A DNA stretch of 64,000 bases from Dactylosporangium vinaceum (lineage in GTDB: Bacteria > Actinomycetota > Actinomycetes > Mycobacteriales > Micromonosporaceae). A program made the position numbers and the translations under genes. Positions 40,346-49,831 of the stretch are shown in pieces. The DNA is taken from positions 7,998,001 through 8,062,000 of the forward strand of contig NZ_CP061913.1 of assembly GCF_019904175.1 (NCBI RefSeq). The letters run 5' to 3'. The notes under the pieces were generated by a model. That model made no database searches and was not told the DNA's origin. It saw only the letters and a program-made list of their open reading frames with translations. Positions within the stretch are counted from its first letter, which is position 1. Each line of letters starts with the position of its first letter.

Positions 40346-41287
40346 ATGGACCCCGTGAAGCGACTGGAGCTCACCCCGGACGACCTCCTGCGCCTGCGCT
40401 TCGCGCACTCCCCGATGGCCGAGGTGGTCACCAGTGCGCTGGCACTGCGCGGCGACGCGTGGCAGTACAGCCGCTGGCGCCGCCGGCTCGGGACCAGCAC
40501 CGACGGCCTGGACGTGCTGTGGCGGGTCCTCGACGCGCGAAGCGGCGGCATACCCGACTTCCTGACCCCCGTGCCGCGGACCGCCCGCCCCACCCTCGAG
40601 TCCGAGCTCGCCGTGATCGCCGCCACCCACCCGGACCGGATCGCGGCGGAGCTGGACTGCGCCGGCATCGGGTACGACGACCCGGCCGCGCTGATCCCGC
40701 CGCTGCTCGCCCAGATCCGCCGCTACTTCGACCTCGCCCTGGCCGACCTGTGGCCGCGGCTGCGCGCCACCGCCGACAACGAGATCGCGCACCGCACGAC
40801 GACCGCCGCCTTCCCCGGCCCGCACAGCCTCCTGGCCGACCTGCACCCGCGGCTGCGCTGGGACCCCGACGCCCTGCACCTGGACTACCTGAAGGACACC
40901 CCGCAGCGCCCGTGGTCACTGCACGGCGAGCCGCTGTACCTGCTGCCGACCGCGTTCACCGGCGCCAAGGCGTGGATCATGGACAGCCCCGCGGGCCGGG
41001 CCCTGTGGTATCCGCCGCGCGCGGTGACCGCCCTGTTCGCCGCCCCGGCGCCCCCGCCGGAGCCCCTTGCCGCGCTGCTGGGCGCGACGAGGGCCGCCGT
41101 CCTGACGCTGCTGAGCACCCCGTCGAGCACCGGCGACGTGGCCGAGCGGCTGGGCCTCGCCCCGGCGACGGCCTCGCACCACCTGACCGCCCTGCGCGAC
41201 GCCGGCCTGATCGTCGCCGCCCGCTCCGGCCGCCGCCTCAACTACCGCCACACGGACCTCGGCGAGCGCCTCTCCACCGGCGGCTGA
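40346..41287 (+). CDS. ArsR-type winged-helix regulator with long N-terminal domain
   Basis: 313 residues. The C-terminal about 80 residues form an ArsR-type winged helix: AAVLTLLSTPSSTGDVAERLGLAPATASHHLTALRDAGLIVAARSGRRLNYRHT. The N-terminal about 230 residues (LTPDDLLRLRFAHSPMAEVVTSALAL...) match the pattern of the DUF5937-type N-terminal domain found on many actinobacterial ArsR proteins; I recall rather than verify this assignment. No metal-binding C-x-C pair is present, so it is not a classical metal sensor. ATG 40346 or GTG 40355 may be used; no ribosome site is seen. Divergent from the aldo/keto reductase. Confidence 0.85.
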   Translation: MDPVKRLELTPDDLLRLRFAHSPMAEVVTSALALRGDAWQYSRWRRRLGTSTDGLDVLWRVLDARSGGIPDFLTPVPRTARPTLESELAVIAATHPDRIAAELDCAGIGYDDPAALIPPLLAQIRRYFDLALADLWPRLRATADNEIAHRTTTAAFPGPHSLLADLHPRLRWDPDALHLDYLKDTPQRPWSLHGEPLYLLPTAFTGAKAWIMDSPAGRALWYPPRAVTALFAAPAPPPEPLAALLGATRAAVLTLLSTPSSTGDVAERLGLAPATASHHLTALRDAGLIVAARSGRRLNYRHTDLGERLSTGG

Positions 41288-41399
41288 CCGCACCGCACCA
41301 CGCACGGCTTCGGCGGGTTGCCGCGCGGTGTGCAGGTCGCCGCCGTCACAGCCTGCTCTGCGTCCTAGGAAACTAGGCTCCAGGTAGGCCCGCCCGGCG

Positions 41400-41993
41400 T
41401 CAGTAGTCGGCCAGGTGGCGCAGGGCCTCCTCGATCAGGGGCAGCAGCGGCACCGGAGGGTCGGCCTCGATCCAGCGGTGGCTCGCCGCGTCGCAGGCGG
41501 CGGCCACGGCCCCGCCTATCACGTCGGGCAGCAGCGAGGCCGGGGGCAGGTCGAGGCGGTCGGCGATCGCGGTGGACAGCGACCGCTGCATGGCGGCGCG
41601 GACGCGGAGGTACTCCCCCTGCATCGCGGGCGTCGCCAGGACCATGCGCAGGCCGGCGATCCAGACGCGGTCCGGGACGTGTTCGGGGACGGCGCCGGTG
41701 GCGAACTCGACGAGCATCGTCGCCTCGATCGCCGCGCGCAGCGGCTCCGAGCGCGGGCGGGCGCGCAGGGCGGCGCCGGCGCGCTGCGCGCGGTCGACGG
41801 CGAGGGCGCAGATCGCCTCGGCCTTCGAGGAGAAGTAGTTGTTGAAGGTCCGGGGCGACACGCCCACCTCGGCCGCGATGTCCTCGACCAGGACGCCGTC
41901 GAAGCCGCGCTCGACCGTGAGGCGCAGCGCGGCCAGGGCCAGGGCGCGGCGGGTGGCCTGCTTCTTGCGCTCGCGGAGGCCCGGCGGTTCCAT
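41400..41993 (-). CDS. TetR/AcrR family transcriptional regulator
   Basis: 197 residues. HTH: LRERKKQATRRALALAALRLTVERGFDGVLVEDIAAEVGVSPRTFNNYFSSKAEAICALAVDR; the S-P-R-T-F-F/N-N-Y-F form is common for regulators of efflux pumps. ATG 41993 is chosen over the frame start at 42044. Its likely target is not adjacent: a GGDEF/EAL gene is divergent and the ArsR gene is downstream and convergent, so its regulon is unclear. Confidence 0.9.
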   Translation of the reverse strand: MEPPGLRERKKQATRRALALAALRLTVERGFDGVLVEDIAAEVGVSPRTFNNYFSSKAEAICALAVDRAQRAGAALRARPRSEPLRAAIEATMLVEFATGAVPEHVPDRVWIAGLRMVLATPAMQGEYLRVRAAMQRSLSTAIADRLDLPPASLLPDVIGGAVAAACDAASHRWIEADPPVPLLPLIEEALRHLADY

Positions 41994-42088
41994 GTTCCAA
42001 GCGTAGCAATACGTGCGCGGCCCGCAACGTTTCGTAATGCGCAAGAAATAAAGCTCAGGATGCCGCCGGTACCGCCGATCAGTCGCGC

Positions 42089-44356
42089 ATGGTGCGGGAC
42101 CGGCTCTGGATCGGCCTGCTCGGGGTCGGGCTCGCGGCGACCGCGCTGTGGGCGTTCGACGTGCTGCCCGGGCTGGCGTTCCCGCTCATCGGCCCGCTCT
42201 CCGCCCTCGCCTGGGCGTTCGGGCCACGCCTGCACGACGTGCGCCCGCGGCGGCCGTGGCAGCTGCTCACCGCGGCCTCGCTGTTCTTCCTCGTCGGCAT
42301 CGTGGTCCGGGCCCTGCTCGTCGGCCGGCCGTATCCGGTGGCGCAGCTCGGCGACGTGTTCTCCGTCTGCGGCTTCGCGCTGCTGATGGCCGGCATGCTC
42401 AGCTTCCTCAACCGGTGGGGCCTCAACCGGCACGCGCTGCTCGACGGGCTCATCGTGTGCATCGGCACGGCGGTCACCTCGGCGCTGCTGTTCGTGCTGC
42501 CGGCCGTCGCGATCCCCGGGCGGCCGGTGCTCGTGAGCGTCCTCGCCGGCGGGTACCCCATCCTCGACATCGTGGTCCTGCTGCTGGGCGTGAACATGGC
42601 CTTCACCACGGCGGTCCGCCAACCGTCGTTCCAGCTGCTCGGGGCCATGATGCTGCTGGTCTTCGCGGGCGACCTGGGCTACGCGGTCATCGGCCGGCAC
42701 GGGCAGGTCTCCGGCTCGAAGCTGCTCGACCTGCCGTTCCTCGTGGCGTTCACGGTCGGCGGGGCGGCCGCGCTGCACCCGACGGCCAGGGCGCTCGCGC
42801 AGGCGACGCCCCTGCCGGTGCAGGCGTGGTCGCCGGCCCGCATGCTGATCATCGGGCCGGCCGTGGCGGCGCCCTTCCTGCTGACCGCGCTGCTGGCGCA
42901 TCCGTCGCCGCAGTCCCGCTGGATCCTCGCCATCGGCGGCGCGGCCATCGTGGCGCTGCTGCTCGTGCGGGCCTCCGACGCCGTGCAGAGCCACGCCGCG
43001 GCCCAGCGCCGCTTCGAGCACCAGGCGACCCACGACCCGCTCACCGGCCTGCCCAACCGGCGGCTGCTGCAGATCATGGTCGACCGCCGGCTGGCCGAGC
43101 GCGGCCCCGGCGAGGTGTGGATGTTCTACCTCGACCTCGACGGCTTCAAGCTGGTCAACGACTCGTGGGGGCACGCGGCCGGGGACCGGCTCATCGTCCA
43201 GGTCGGGGCCCGGCTGCGCCACGCGCTGCCGGCCGCGGCGAGCGTCGCCCGGGTCGGCGGCGACGAGTTCGTGGTCGTCCAGCGGTGCAGCGAGCCGGAG
43301 GCGATGGCCGGCGCGCGGCGGATCATGGAATGCGTCGAGCGGCCCCTGGTCGTCACCGGCGGCGACAACCAGGGCGCCGAGGTGGTGGTGGGCGCCTCGA
43401 TGGGCATCGTGCGGGCCGACGCCCACGACAGCGCCGAGGCGCTCATGCGCGACGCCGACACGGCCATGTACCAGGCGAAGGAGCAGGGCCGCAACCGCTG
43501 GACGGTGTTCGACGCCTCGATGCGCGACGCGGTGCGGGAGCGGGTCGAGATCGAGGTCGCGCTGCGGGCCGCCGTCGCCCAGGAGCAGCTGTCGATCGCC
43601 TACCAGCCGATCGTCGACCTCACTGACGGGCTCGGCACCCGCACCGTCGGCGCCGAGGCGCTCGTGCGCTGGGAGCACCCGGTCCGCGGCTGGATCGGCC
43701 CGAACATGTTCATCGCCGTCGCCGAGGACGCCAACCTCATCTCCGCGCTCGGCGCCTGGGTCCTGCGCGAGTCGGTGCAGCAGCTGGCCCGGTGGCGCGA
43801 CAAGGGCGTCGTCGACGGCGACTTCTGGATGTCGGTGAACGTCTCCCCGCGCCAGCTCGGCGACGCGGCGTTCGCCGACCGGGTGGCCGCGATCCTGGCC
43901 CAGGCCCGGGTGCCGGCGGCCAACCTGGTCCTCGAGATCACCGAGTCGGTGATGGTCGAGGGCGGGGAGCAGACCGAGCGGCTCCTGCTGCGCCTGCGGG
44001 AGCTGGGGGTCCGCATCTCCGTCGACGACTTCGGGACGGGGTTCTCGGCGCTCGGCTATCTGCGCCGCCATCCGGTCACCGGCGTCAAGATCGACCGGTC
44101 GTTCGTCGGCGGCCTCGGCGCGAGCATCGAGGACGAGGAGATCGTCCGGGCCGTCGTCGCCATGAGCAGCGCGCTCAACCTGGCCGTCGTCGCCGAGGGC
44201 GTGGAGACCACCGCCCAGCGCGACGTCCTCGCCGCGCTGCGGGTCCCGCTCGCGCAGGGCTGGCTGTGGGGCCGGGCCGTGCCGGCCTCGACGTTCGCCG
44301 CCCAGATCCGCGCGCGCGAACGGGTGGGCGAACCCATCGCCGTTCGGTCAGACTGA
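42089..44356 (+). CDS. membrane-bound diguanylate cyclase/phosphodiesterase (GGDEF-EAL)
   Basis: 755 residues. The N-terminal about 300 residues contain 8-9 hydrophobic helices. GGDEF domain about 315-470: THDPLTGLPNRRL and VGGDEFVVVQ (intact catalytic motif); an I-site RxxD is not evident. EAL domain about 485-735: TVGAEALVRWEHP (intact EAL), NVSPRQL, LVLEITES, VDDFGTGFSAL, KIDRSFV and EGVET. Both activities could be functional, so the net effect on c-di-GMP is uncertain. In the same order are the S9 peptidase 4 nt downstream and the ankyrin gene. No sensor module such as PAS is seen, so the membrane part is probably the sensor. Confidence 0.93.
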   Translation: MVRDRLWIGLLGVGLAATALWAFDVLPGLAFPLIGPLSALAWAFGPRLHDVRPRRPWQLLTAASLFFLVGIVVRALLVGRPYPVAQLGDVFSVCGFALLMAGMLSFLNRWGLNRHALLDGLIVCIGTAVTSALLFVLPAVAIPGRPVLVSVLAGGYPILDIVVLLLGVNMAFTTAVRQPSFQLLGAMMLLVFAGDLGYAVIGRHGQVSGSKLLDLPFLVAFTVGGAAALHPTARALAQATPLPVQAWSPARMLIIGPAVAAPFLLTALLAHPSPQSRWILAIGGAAIVALLLVRASDAVQSHAAAQRRFEHQATHDPLTGLPNRRLLQIMVDRRLAERGPGEVWMFYLDLDGFKLVNDSWGHAAGDRLIVQVGARLRHALPAAASVARVGGDEFVVVQRCSEPEAMAGARRIMECVERPLVVTGGDNQGAEVVVGASMGIVRADAHDSAEALMRDADTAMYQAKEQGRNRWTVFDASMRDAVRERVEIEVALRAAVAQEQLSIAYQPIVDLTDGLGTRTVGAEALVRWEHPVRGWIGPNMFIAVAEDANLISALGAWVLRESVQQLARWRDKGVVDGDFWMSVNVSPRQLGDAAFADRVAAILAQARVPAANLVLEITESVMVEGGEQTERLLLRLRELGVRISVDDFGTGFSALGYLRRHPVTGVKIDRSFVGGLGASIEDEEIVRAVVAMSSALNLAVVAEGVETTAQRDVLAALRVPLAQGWLWGRAVPASTFAAQIRARERVGEPIAVRSD

Positions 44357-44360
44357 TCCG

Positions 44361-46373
44361 ATGCATCTGTGGTTGGAGGACGTGCTCGGCGAGCGGGCAC
44401 TGGACTGGGTCCGCGAGCAGAACGCGGCGACGGTGGCCAAGCTGACCGACACCGCCCGGTTCACCGAGCTCAACGAGGACATCCGCGCCGTCCTCGACGC
44501 CGACGACCGCATCCCGCTCATCGCCTGGCACGGCGAGCGGGTGTACAACCTGTGGAAGGACGCCGTCCACAAGCGCGGCCTGTGGCGGCGCACGACCATG
44601 GCGTCGTACCGCACCGACAACCCCGACTGGGAGACGGTCCTCGACCTCGACGCCCTGGCCGCGGCCGAGGGCGAGAACTGGGTCTGGCAGGGCGCCACCT
44701 ACCTGCGCTGCGGGCCGCTGGCCGGCGAGCACCGCTGCCTCGTCGCGCTGTCACGCGGCGGCGCCGACGCGGCCGTGCTGCGCGAGTTCGACCTCGACAA
44801 GCTGCGGTTCGTCGAGGACGGCTTCACCCTGCCCGAGGCCAAGAGCAGCGCGAGCTGGATCGACGAGGACACGGTGTTCGTCGGCACCGACACCGGCCCC
44901 GGCTCGATGACGTCCTCCGGCTACCCGCGCCAGGTCCGCCGCTGGACCCGCGGCACACCGGTCGCCGACGCCCCGGTCGTGTTCGAGGGCACCGCCGACG
45001 ACGTCTCCGTCCGCATCTCCTGCGACCCCTCGTCCGGCGGGCACCGGGCCGTCGTCCGGCAGGCCACTGACTTCTTTCATGCGCGGCGGTACCTCCTGAT
45101 CGGCGACGCCCTCGAAGAGCTGGACGTGCCCACCGACGCCGACGTCGACATCCACGACGAGTGGCTGCTCATCCGGGTCCGCACCGACTGGCCCGCCGGC
45201 GCGGCGACGCACCCGGCGGGGACGCTGCTGATCACACGCCTGGACGCGTACCGGGCCGGCGATCGCGACCTGCAGGTCCTGTTCACGCCGGACCCGCACA
45301 CCTCGCTGAGCTACAGCGCCTGGACCCGCACCGGCCTGATCCTGGTCCTGCTGTCCGACGTCCGCAGCCGCCTCGAGCTGCTGTCCCCTGTGGACGGTGA
45401 GTGGCACCGGACGGTCCTGGGCAGCGACCTGGGCCAGACCGACGTGTGGGGCACGAACAAGGACAACGACGAGCAGTACCTCCTGCTCTCCAGCGGCTTC
45501 ACCCTCCCGCCGACGCTGCGCCACGGCACGCTGAACGGCCGCGGCGAAGCGCCGGACATCCTGAAGCAGGGCCCCGCGTACTTCGACGCCGACGGCCTGG
45601 ACACCCGGCAGTTCTTCGCCACGTCCGCCGACGGCACCCAGATCCCGTACTTCGTCGTCGGCCGCCCGGGCGCCGCCCCCGGCCCGACACTGCTGTCCGG
45701 CTACGGCGGCTTCGAGGTGTCCCGGGTCCCCGCCTACAACGCGATCGTCGGCCGCGGCTGGCTCGCCCGCGGCGGCACCTACGTCGTCGCCAACATCCGC
45801 GGCGGCGGCGAGTACGGCCCGGCCTGGCACCGCGCCGCCCTGCGCGAGAAGCGCCCGCGCGCCTACGAGGACTTCGCCGCCGTCGCCGCCGACCTCGTCG
45901 AGCGCGGCATCACCACCCGCGACCAGCTCGGCGCCGAGGGCGGCTCCAACGGCGGCCTGCTCATGGGCGTCATGCTGACCCGCTACCCGGAGCTGTTCGG
46001 CGCGATCGTCTGCGCCGTGCCGCTCCTGGACATGCAGCGCTACCACCTGCTGCTGGCCGGCGCGTCCTGGATGGCCGAGTACGGCGACCCAGACAACCCC
46101 GACGACTGGGCGTACCTCTCCCAGTTCTCCCCGTACCACAACGTCCGCGCCGCCGTGCCCTACCCGCCGACCCTCATCACCACCTCGACCCGCGACGACC
46201 GCGTCCACCCCGGCCACGCCCGCAAGATGGTCGCCCTCCTGCAGGAGCACGGCAAGGACGTCACCTACTACGAGAACATCGAGGGCGGCCACGGCGGCGC
46301 CGCCGACAACACCCAGCTCGCCTACAAGTGGGCCCTCGCGTTCGAGTTCCTCTGGCGCACCCTGGCCCCCTGA
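44361..46373 (+). CDS. prolyl oligopeptidase family (S9A) serine peptidase
   Basis: 670 residues. The N-terminal part (about 1-400) is a seven-bladed propeller region; the C-terminal alpha/beta-hydrolase has GAEGGSNGGLLMG (G-G-S-x-G-G, nucleophile), TSTRDDRVHPGHA (Asp) and IEGGHGGAADN (His). It starts 4 nt after the GGDEF/EAL gene, with no signal peptide, so it acts in the cytoplasm on short proline-containing peptides. Size and motifs are complete. The following ankyrin-repeat gene starts 1 nt after its stop. Confidence 0.93.
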   Translation: MHLWLEDVLGERALDWVREQNAATVAKLTDTARFTELNEDIRAVLDADDRIPLIAWHGERVYNLWKDAVHKRGLWRRTTMASYRTDNPDWETVLDLDALAAAEGENWVWQGATYLRCGPLAGEHRCLVALSRGGADAAVLREFDLDKLRFVEDGFTLPEAKSSASWIDEDTVFVGTDTGPGSMTSSGYPRQVRRWTRGTPVADAPVVFEGTADDVSVRISCDPSSGGHRAVVRQATDFFHARRYLLIGDALEELDVPTDADVDIHDEWLLIRVRTDWPAGAATHPAGTLLITRLDAYRAGDRDLQVLFTPDPHTSLSYSAWTRTGLILVLLSDVRSRLELLSPVDGEWHRTVLGSDLGQTDVWGTNKDNDEQYLLLSSGFTLPPTLRHGTLNGRGEAPDILKQGPAYFDADGLDTRQFFATSADGTQIPYFVVGRPGAAPGPTLLSGYGGFEVSRVPAYNAIVGRGWLARGGTYVVANIRGGGEYGPAWHRAALREKRPRAYEDFAAVAADLVERGITTRDQLGAEGGSNGGLLMGVMLTRYPELFGAIVCAVPLLDMQRYHLLLAGASWMAEYGDPDNPDDWAYLSQFSPYHNVRAAVPYPPTLITTSTRDDRVHPGHARKMVALLQEHGKDVTYYENIEGGHGGAADNTQLAYKWALAFEFLWRTLAP

Positions 46374-46374
46374 C

Positions 46375-47532
46375 GTGGGCTGGGACTTCCGCGGCCTCTA
46401 CACCGTGGGCACCGCGGCCGCCCGCGACCGGCTGACCCGCGACGCCCTGGTCCGGGGCCGGTTCGCCGAGATACCGCCGGCCGCGGCCCCCGACGCCGCG
46501 CTGCCGGCGCACGGGCTGCTCGTCGTGCACGGCTTCGGCCCCCACGCCGACGACCCGGTGCCGTGGGACGCCTTCTGGCCGGCCCCCGGCACCGCTGTCG
46601 CCGAGCTCCCGGACGAGGTGCGGGCCCTCGACCGGCCCCACCGCCCGCCCCGCAACCTGGTCGCCTGGATGCGCGAGTGCGCCGCGGCCACCGGGGCGCC
46701 GATGGTCCTCTACGAGTGCGTCATGTTCGCCGGCACCATCGAGGCCGAGGTCGCGCTCGTCTGCACCGCGACCGGCACGCGGCTGTGCGACAGGGCGACG
46801 GCCCGCACCAGCCCGCTGATCGTCATGCTGGAGGTCCTCGGCGCCCGGCCCCGCCAGTGGCTCTTCCCGCCGCACGAGCGCCCGTTCCCGCACCACCTCG
46901 ACGCGCCGCCGCAGCAGCTGGCCCGGCTCAGCCCGTCCCACGCGTTCCGCCACGACGACCCCGACGTCGTCGACGCCCTGATCCACCGCGGCGCCGAACT
47001 CACCGGCGCCTCCCTCTGCCAGGCCGCCGAGCACGGCAACCCGGCGATCGTCGAGCGGCTGCTGCGGGCCGGCGCGCCGCTGACCCCGTTCCCCGACGAC
47101 GCCCTCGGCCACGCCGCCACCCCCGCCTGCGCCCGCCTCCTCCTGGCCGCGGGCGCCACCGCCGACGCGCGGACGCTGGCGTCGGTCACCTGGCGCGGGT
47201 TCACCGACACCGCCCGCCTCCTGATCGACAGCGGCACCCCCGTCGACCTCGCCGCCCTGTGGGAGCCCGCCGTCCAGGGCGGCGTGCGCTTCCTTGTCGA
47301 ACGGGCCCTCGCGACCGACGCCCCGGTGGACCGGCCGCGGGGGCTCCTGCTCGCCACGGTCTACGACCGCCCGGCGATCGTCGAGCTCCTCCTGGCCGCC
47401 GGCGTCCGGCCCACCCCCGAGGCACTCGCCGCCGCCGCCCGCGACGACCGCACCGCCATCCTCCGCATGCTGCTCGCCCACGTCACTCCCGACGCCACCA
47501 CAGCGGCCGACCCCGGCACGCTCCCGACATGA
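46375..47532 (+). CDS. ankyrin-repeat protein
   Basis: 385 residues, GTG start 1 nt after the S9 peptidase stop. The N-terminal half (about 1-190) has no recognised domain. The C-terminal half has several ankyrin-like repeats: DDPDVVDALIHRGAELTG, CQAAEHGNPAIVERLLRAGAP, GFTDTARLLIDSGTPVDL and TVYDRPAIVELLLAAGV (short core x-A-I-V-E-x-L-L-x-A-G). Ankyrin repeats bind other proteins; the partner is not shown. Co-expression with the peptidase is likely from the 1-nt spacing. Confidence 0.8.
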   Translation: MGWDFRGLYTVGTAAARDRLTRDALVRGRFAEIPPAAAPDAALPAHGLLVVHGFGPHADDPVPWDAFWPAPGTAVAELPDEVRALDRPHRPPRNLVAWMRECAAATGAPMVLYECVMFAGTIEAEVALVCTATGTRLCDRATARTSPLIVMLEVLGARPRQWLFPPHERPFPHHLDAPPQQLARLSPSHAFRHDDPDVVDALIHRGAELTGASLCQAAEHGNPAIVERLLRAGAPLTPFPDDALGHAATPACARLLLAAGATADARTLASVTWRGFTDTARLLIDSGTPVDLAALWEPAVQGGVRFLVERALATDAPVDRPRGLLLATVYDRPAIVELLLAAGVRPTPEALAAAARDDRTAILRMLLAHVTPDATTAADPGTLPT

Positions 47533-47587
47533 CCGTGGCGGCGCCGGCACCGCCACGGCGCCGATGACCGCGAGCGGGCGTGCGGGC

Positions 47588-47727
47588 CAGACCGCGGGCG
47601 CGCGGGCATCGGCCGCGGGCGCGCAGGTCAGACCGCGGGCGGGCGTGAGGGTCAGACCGCGGGCGTGCCGGTCAGACCGCGGGCGGGCGTGAGGGTCAGA
47701 CCGCGGGCGTGCCGGTCAGACCGCGGG
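47588..47727. repeat. short tandem repeats with a perfect 44-bp direct duplication
   Basis: The core GTCAGACCGCGGGCG recurs at 47627, 47651, 47671, 47695 and 47715, with a diverged copy near 47588. Units alternate 24 and 20 bp. The 44-bp block 47627-47670 is repeated exactly at 47671-47714. No spacers separate the units, so it is not a CRISPR array. Confidence 0.8.
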
Positions 47728-47755
47728 CGCGCGAGTCGGATTGCGACCGGGCGGG

Positions 47756-48418
47756 TCAAGTGGCGGCCGGGCGGGCGTCGGCCGCGGCGAGGGCGGCGCG
47801 CATCGCCCGGCGCTCCTCCGGCGGCCACGGTCCAGAGGCGGCCAGGGGGATCTCGGTCATGAAGCGGCGCTCGGCCTCCGGGATCAGCGCGGCGACGCGG
47901 CCGGGGTCGGTGGCGGCGGTGGCGTAGAGGTTCGGACCGTCGGCGTAGAACAGATCCAGGACGACGAGGCGGCCGTCGGCGGCGCGCATGACGTTGGCCG
48001 GGTTGTCGTCGAGCGGCCCGCACCATGGCAGGTCGCGGCGGGCCCGGGCGTGGACGCGGCGGATGTGGGCGGCGAGCTCGGCGACCGGCGGCGCACCGGC
48101 GGCGATCGCGCGGTGGAGCGCGGCGGCCTCGTCGACCGGCACCGGCCGGAGCCACTCCAGGATCTGCAGGTCACCGCCGCCGGTCAGCCGCCGGTGCGCG
48201 TACAGGTGCGGGACCTGGCGGGTGGACGCGGCGTCCCGGTACAGCGCCGCGGTGTACGGCCCGGTCGGGTCGAACGGGCTGATCCGGGCGGCCGCGGTGC
48301 CGTCCGGCGAGCGCAGCGCGATCGCCCAGTCGCCGGCGCCGCCCGGGGTCCAGCCCGCGGCCCGCAGCACCCGCTGCGCGTCCCGGTGGTCGGCCTGCGC
48401 GTCCAGCTCCGGCATCAT
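47756..48418 (-). CDS. small aminoglycoside-phosphotransferase-like kinase
   Basis: About 220 residues, with M at 48418 or 48415. Seen: a hydrophobic core LYAHRRLTGGGDLQILEWL (hinge-like), LPWCGPLDDNPANVMRAADGRLVVLDLFYADGPN (the H-G-D-x-x-x-x-N catalytic loop as D-D-N-P-A-N-V-M, then V-L-D-L-F for the metal-binding Asp). The His before the catalytic Asp is missing. The chain is shorter than typical APH proteins. It may act on a small molecule; the missing His makes activity uncertain. It ends in the 3' region where the tandem repeats begin. Confidence 0.7.
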   Translation of the reverse strand: MMPELDAQADHRDAQRVLRAAGWTPGGAGDWAIALRSPDGTAAARISPFDPTGPYTAALYRDAASTRQVPHLYAHRRLTGGGDLQILEWLRPVPVDEAAALHRAIAAGAPPVAELAAHIRRVHARARRDLPWCGPLDDNPANVMRAADGRLVVLDLFYADGPNLYATAATDPGRVAALIPEAERRFMTEIPLAASGPWPPEERRAMRAALAAADARPAAT

Positions 48419-48463
48419 GGCGTGCAGGGTAGGCGATCCCCCGCGTCCGCGAACCGGGTTTTG

Positions 48464-49711
48464 TTACGCCGGGGCCAGGGCCAGGTCGAGGGTGGCGACG
48501 TGGCGGCGGGTGGTGCGGCGGTAGCGGTAGACCTGGACGGCGCCGACGGCCCACAGGACGTACTGGACGGCGAAGGCCCAGCGGAACCCGGCGAGCGACG
48601 GGTGGGCGGCGCCCGGCGGGGTGTGCAGCTGGAGCACAACGCCGATGGCGACGATGGCCAGGATCGAGGCGACGAAGCTGCCGACGTTGACGATGCCGGT
48701 GGCGCCGCCGATGCGGTCGGCCGGGTTGAAGGAGCGGGCGTAGTCGAAGCCGATCATCGAGCCGGGGCCGCTCATCGTCAGGACCACGACCAGGGTGGTC
48801 AGCAGCCACAGCGGGGCGCGGCCGGGCCAGAGCAGGACCGCCGTCCACGCCGCGGCCGACGAGCCGACGATCCCGAGGACAAGCGTCGAGCGGTGGTACG
48901 GCAGCCGCCCGCAGAAGTGCCCGACGACCGGCCCGAGAACGATGCCGCCGACCGTGAGCAGCGACAGCAGCAGCGCGGCGGTGCCCGGGGCGACGCCCTC
49001 GCCCTGCGTCAGGAACGGATAGCCCCACAGCAGCGCGAACACGCCACCCGGGAAGCCGGTGACGAAGTGCGTCCAGAGGCCCAGCCGGGTCCCCGGATGC
49101 GACCAGGAGTGCTTGAGGCCCAGCTCTCGCTTCTGCGCCGGGTGTACTGCGAGGTCGGTGGGCTGATCCCGCAGCGCGACCAGGACCAGGAGGACCGCCG
49201 CGGCACCGAGGGCCCCGGCGGCGAGAAATGTGGTCGTCCAGCCGAAGTGGCGCAGGAGGAGCACGAGCGGTACAGCCGAGGAGATCGCTCCTAATTGACC
49301 GACCATCCCGGTGAGCTGAACCATCAGCGGATTGCGCCGCGGCGGGAACCACAGCGCCACGATCCGCAGCACGCTGATGAACGTCATCGCGTCACCGACA
49401 CCGATCAGCACCCGGGCCGCGATGGCCGTGCCCACGTCACCGGCGAAGGCGAAGACCAGCTGGCCGGCCAGCATGAGCGTGCCCCCGGCGACGAGCAGCC
49501 GGCGCGACCCGAAGCGGTCGAGGAGGACCCCGACGGGGATCTGCATGGCCGCGTACACGGCGAGCTGCGCCACGGACAGGATCGACAGCAGGGCGGTCCC
49601 GACCCCGAGGCGGTCGGCGGCCTCGACTCCCGCGACGCCGAGGGAGGAGCGGTGGAAGACGGCAACGATGTACGCGAGGAGCCCGATGGACCACATGATG
49701 TAACGGCGCAT
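48464..49711 (-). CDS. MFS transporter
   Basis: 415 residues with twelve predicted transmembrane helices. The loop 2-3 motif is VGVLLDRFGSRRLLVAGG (G-x-x-x-D-R-x-G-x-R-R) and the loop 8-9 counterpart is VVGHFCGRLPYHRS. The first helix starts RRYIMWSIGLLAYIVAVFHRSSLG, the form seen in glycerol-3-phosphate/nitrate-type MFS members, but the substrate is not deducible. ATG 49711 start; longer frames are unconvincing. Confidence 0.9.
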   Translation of the reverse strand: MRRYIMWSIGLLAYIVAVFHRSSLGVAGVEAADRLGVGTALLSILSVAQLAVYAAMQIPVGVLLDRFGSRRLLVAGGTLMLAGQLVFAFAGDVGTAIAARVLIGVGDAMTFISVLRIVALWFPPRRNPLMVQLTGMVGQLGAISSAVPLVLLLRHFGWTTTFLAAGALGAAAVLLVLVALRDQPTDLAVHPAQKRELGLKHSWSHPGTRLGLWTHFVTGFPGGVFALLWGYPFLTQGEGVAPGTAALLLSLLTVGGIVLGPVVGHFCGRLPYHRSTLVLGIVGSSAAAWTAVLLWPGRAPLWLLTTLVVVLTMSGPGSMIGFDYARSFNPADRIGGATGIVNVGSFVASILAIVAIGVVLQLHTPPGAAHPSLAGFRWAFAVQYVLWAVGAVQVYRYRRTTRRHVATLDLALAPA

Positions 49712-49831
49712 AGCGCTCCCAACGCTATCGGCCGAGGGGCGGGTTTCGGGGTGAGGTGTGACGCCCTCAACTGTGGGTTTGCAGACACCGCCTACGCTGT
49801 CGGGGTCCGCTTTGTCGTCCAGAGGAACGTC

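Noticed and set aside
41364..41377. CCTAG-gaaa-CTAGG hairpin after the ArsR-type gene
   Set aside because: Only 5 bp, no T-tract, and similar short palindromes are common here; not listed as a terminator.
47588..47727. possible CRISPR array
   Set aside because: The repeats are directly adjacent, units vary between 20 and 24 bp and there are no unique spacers or cas genes.
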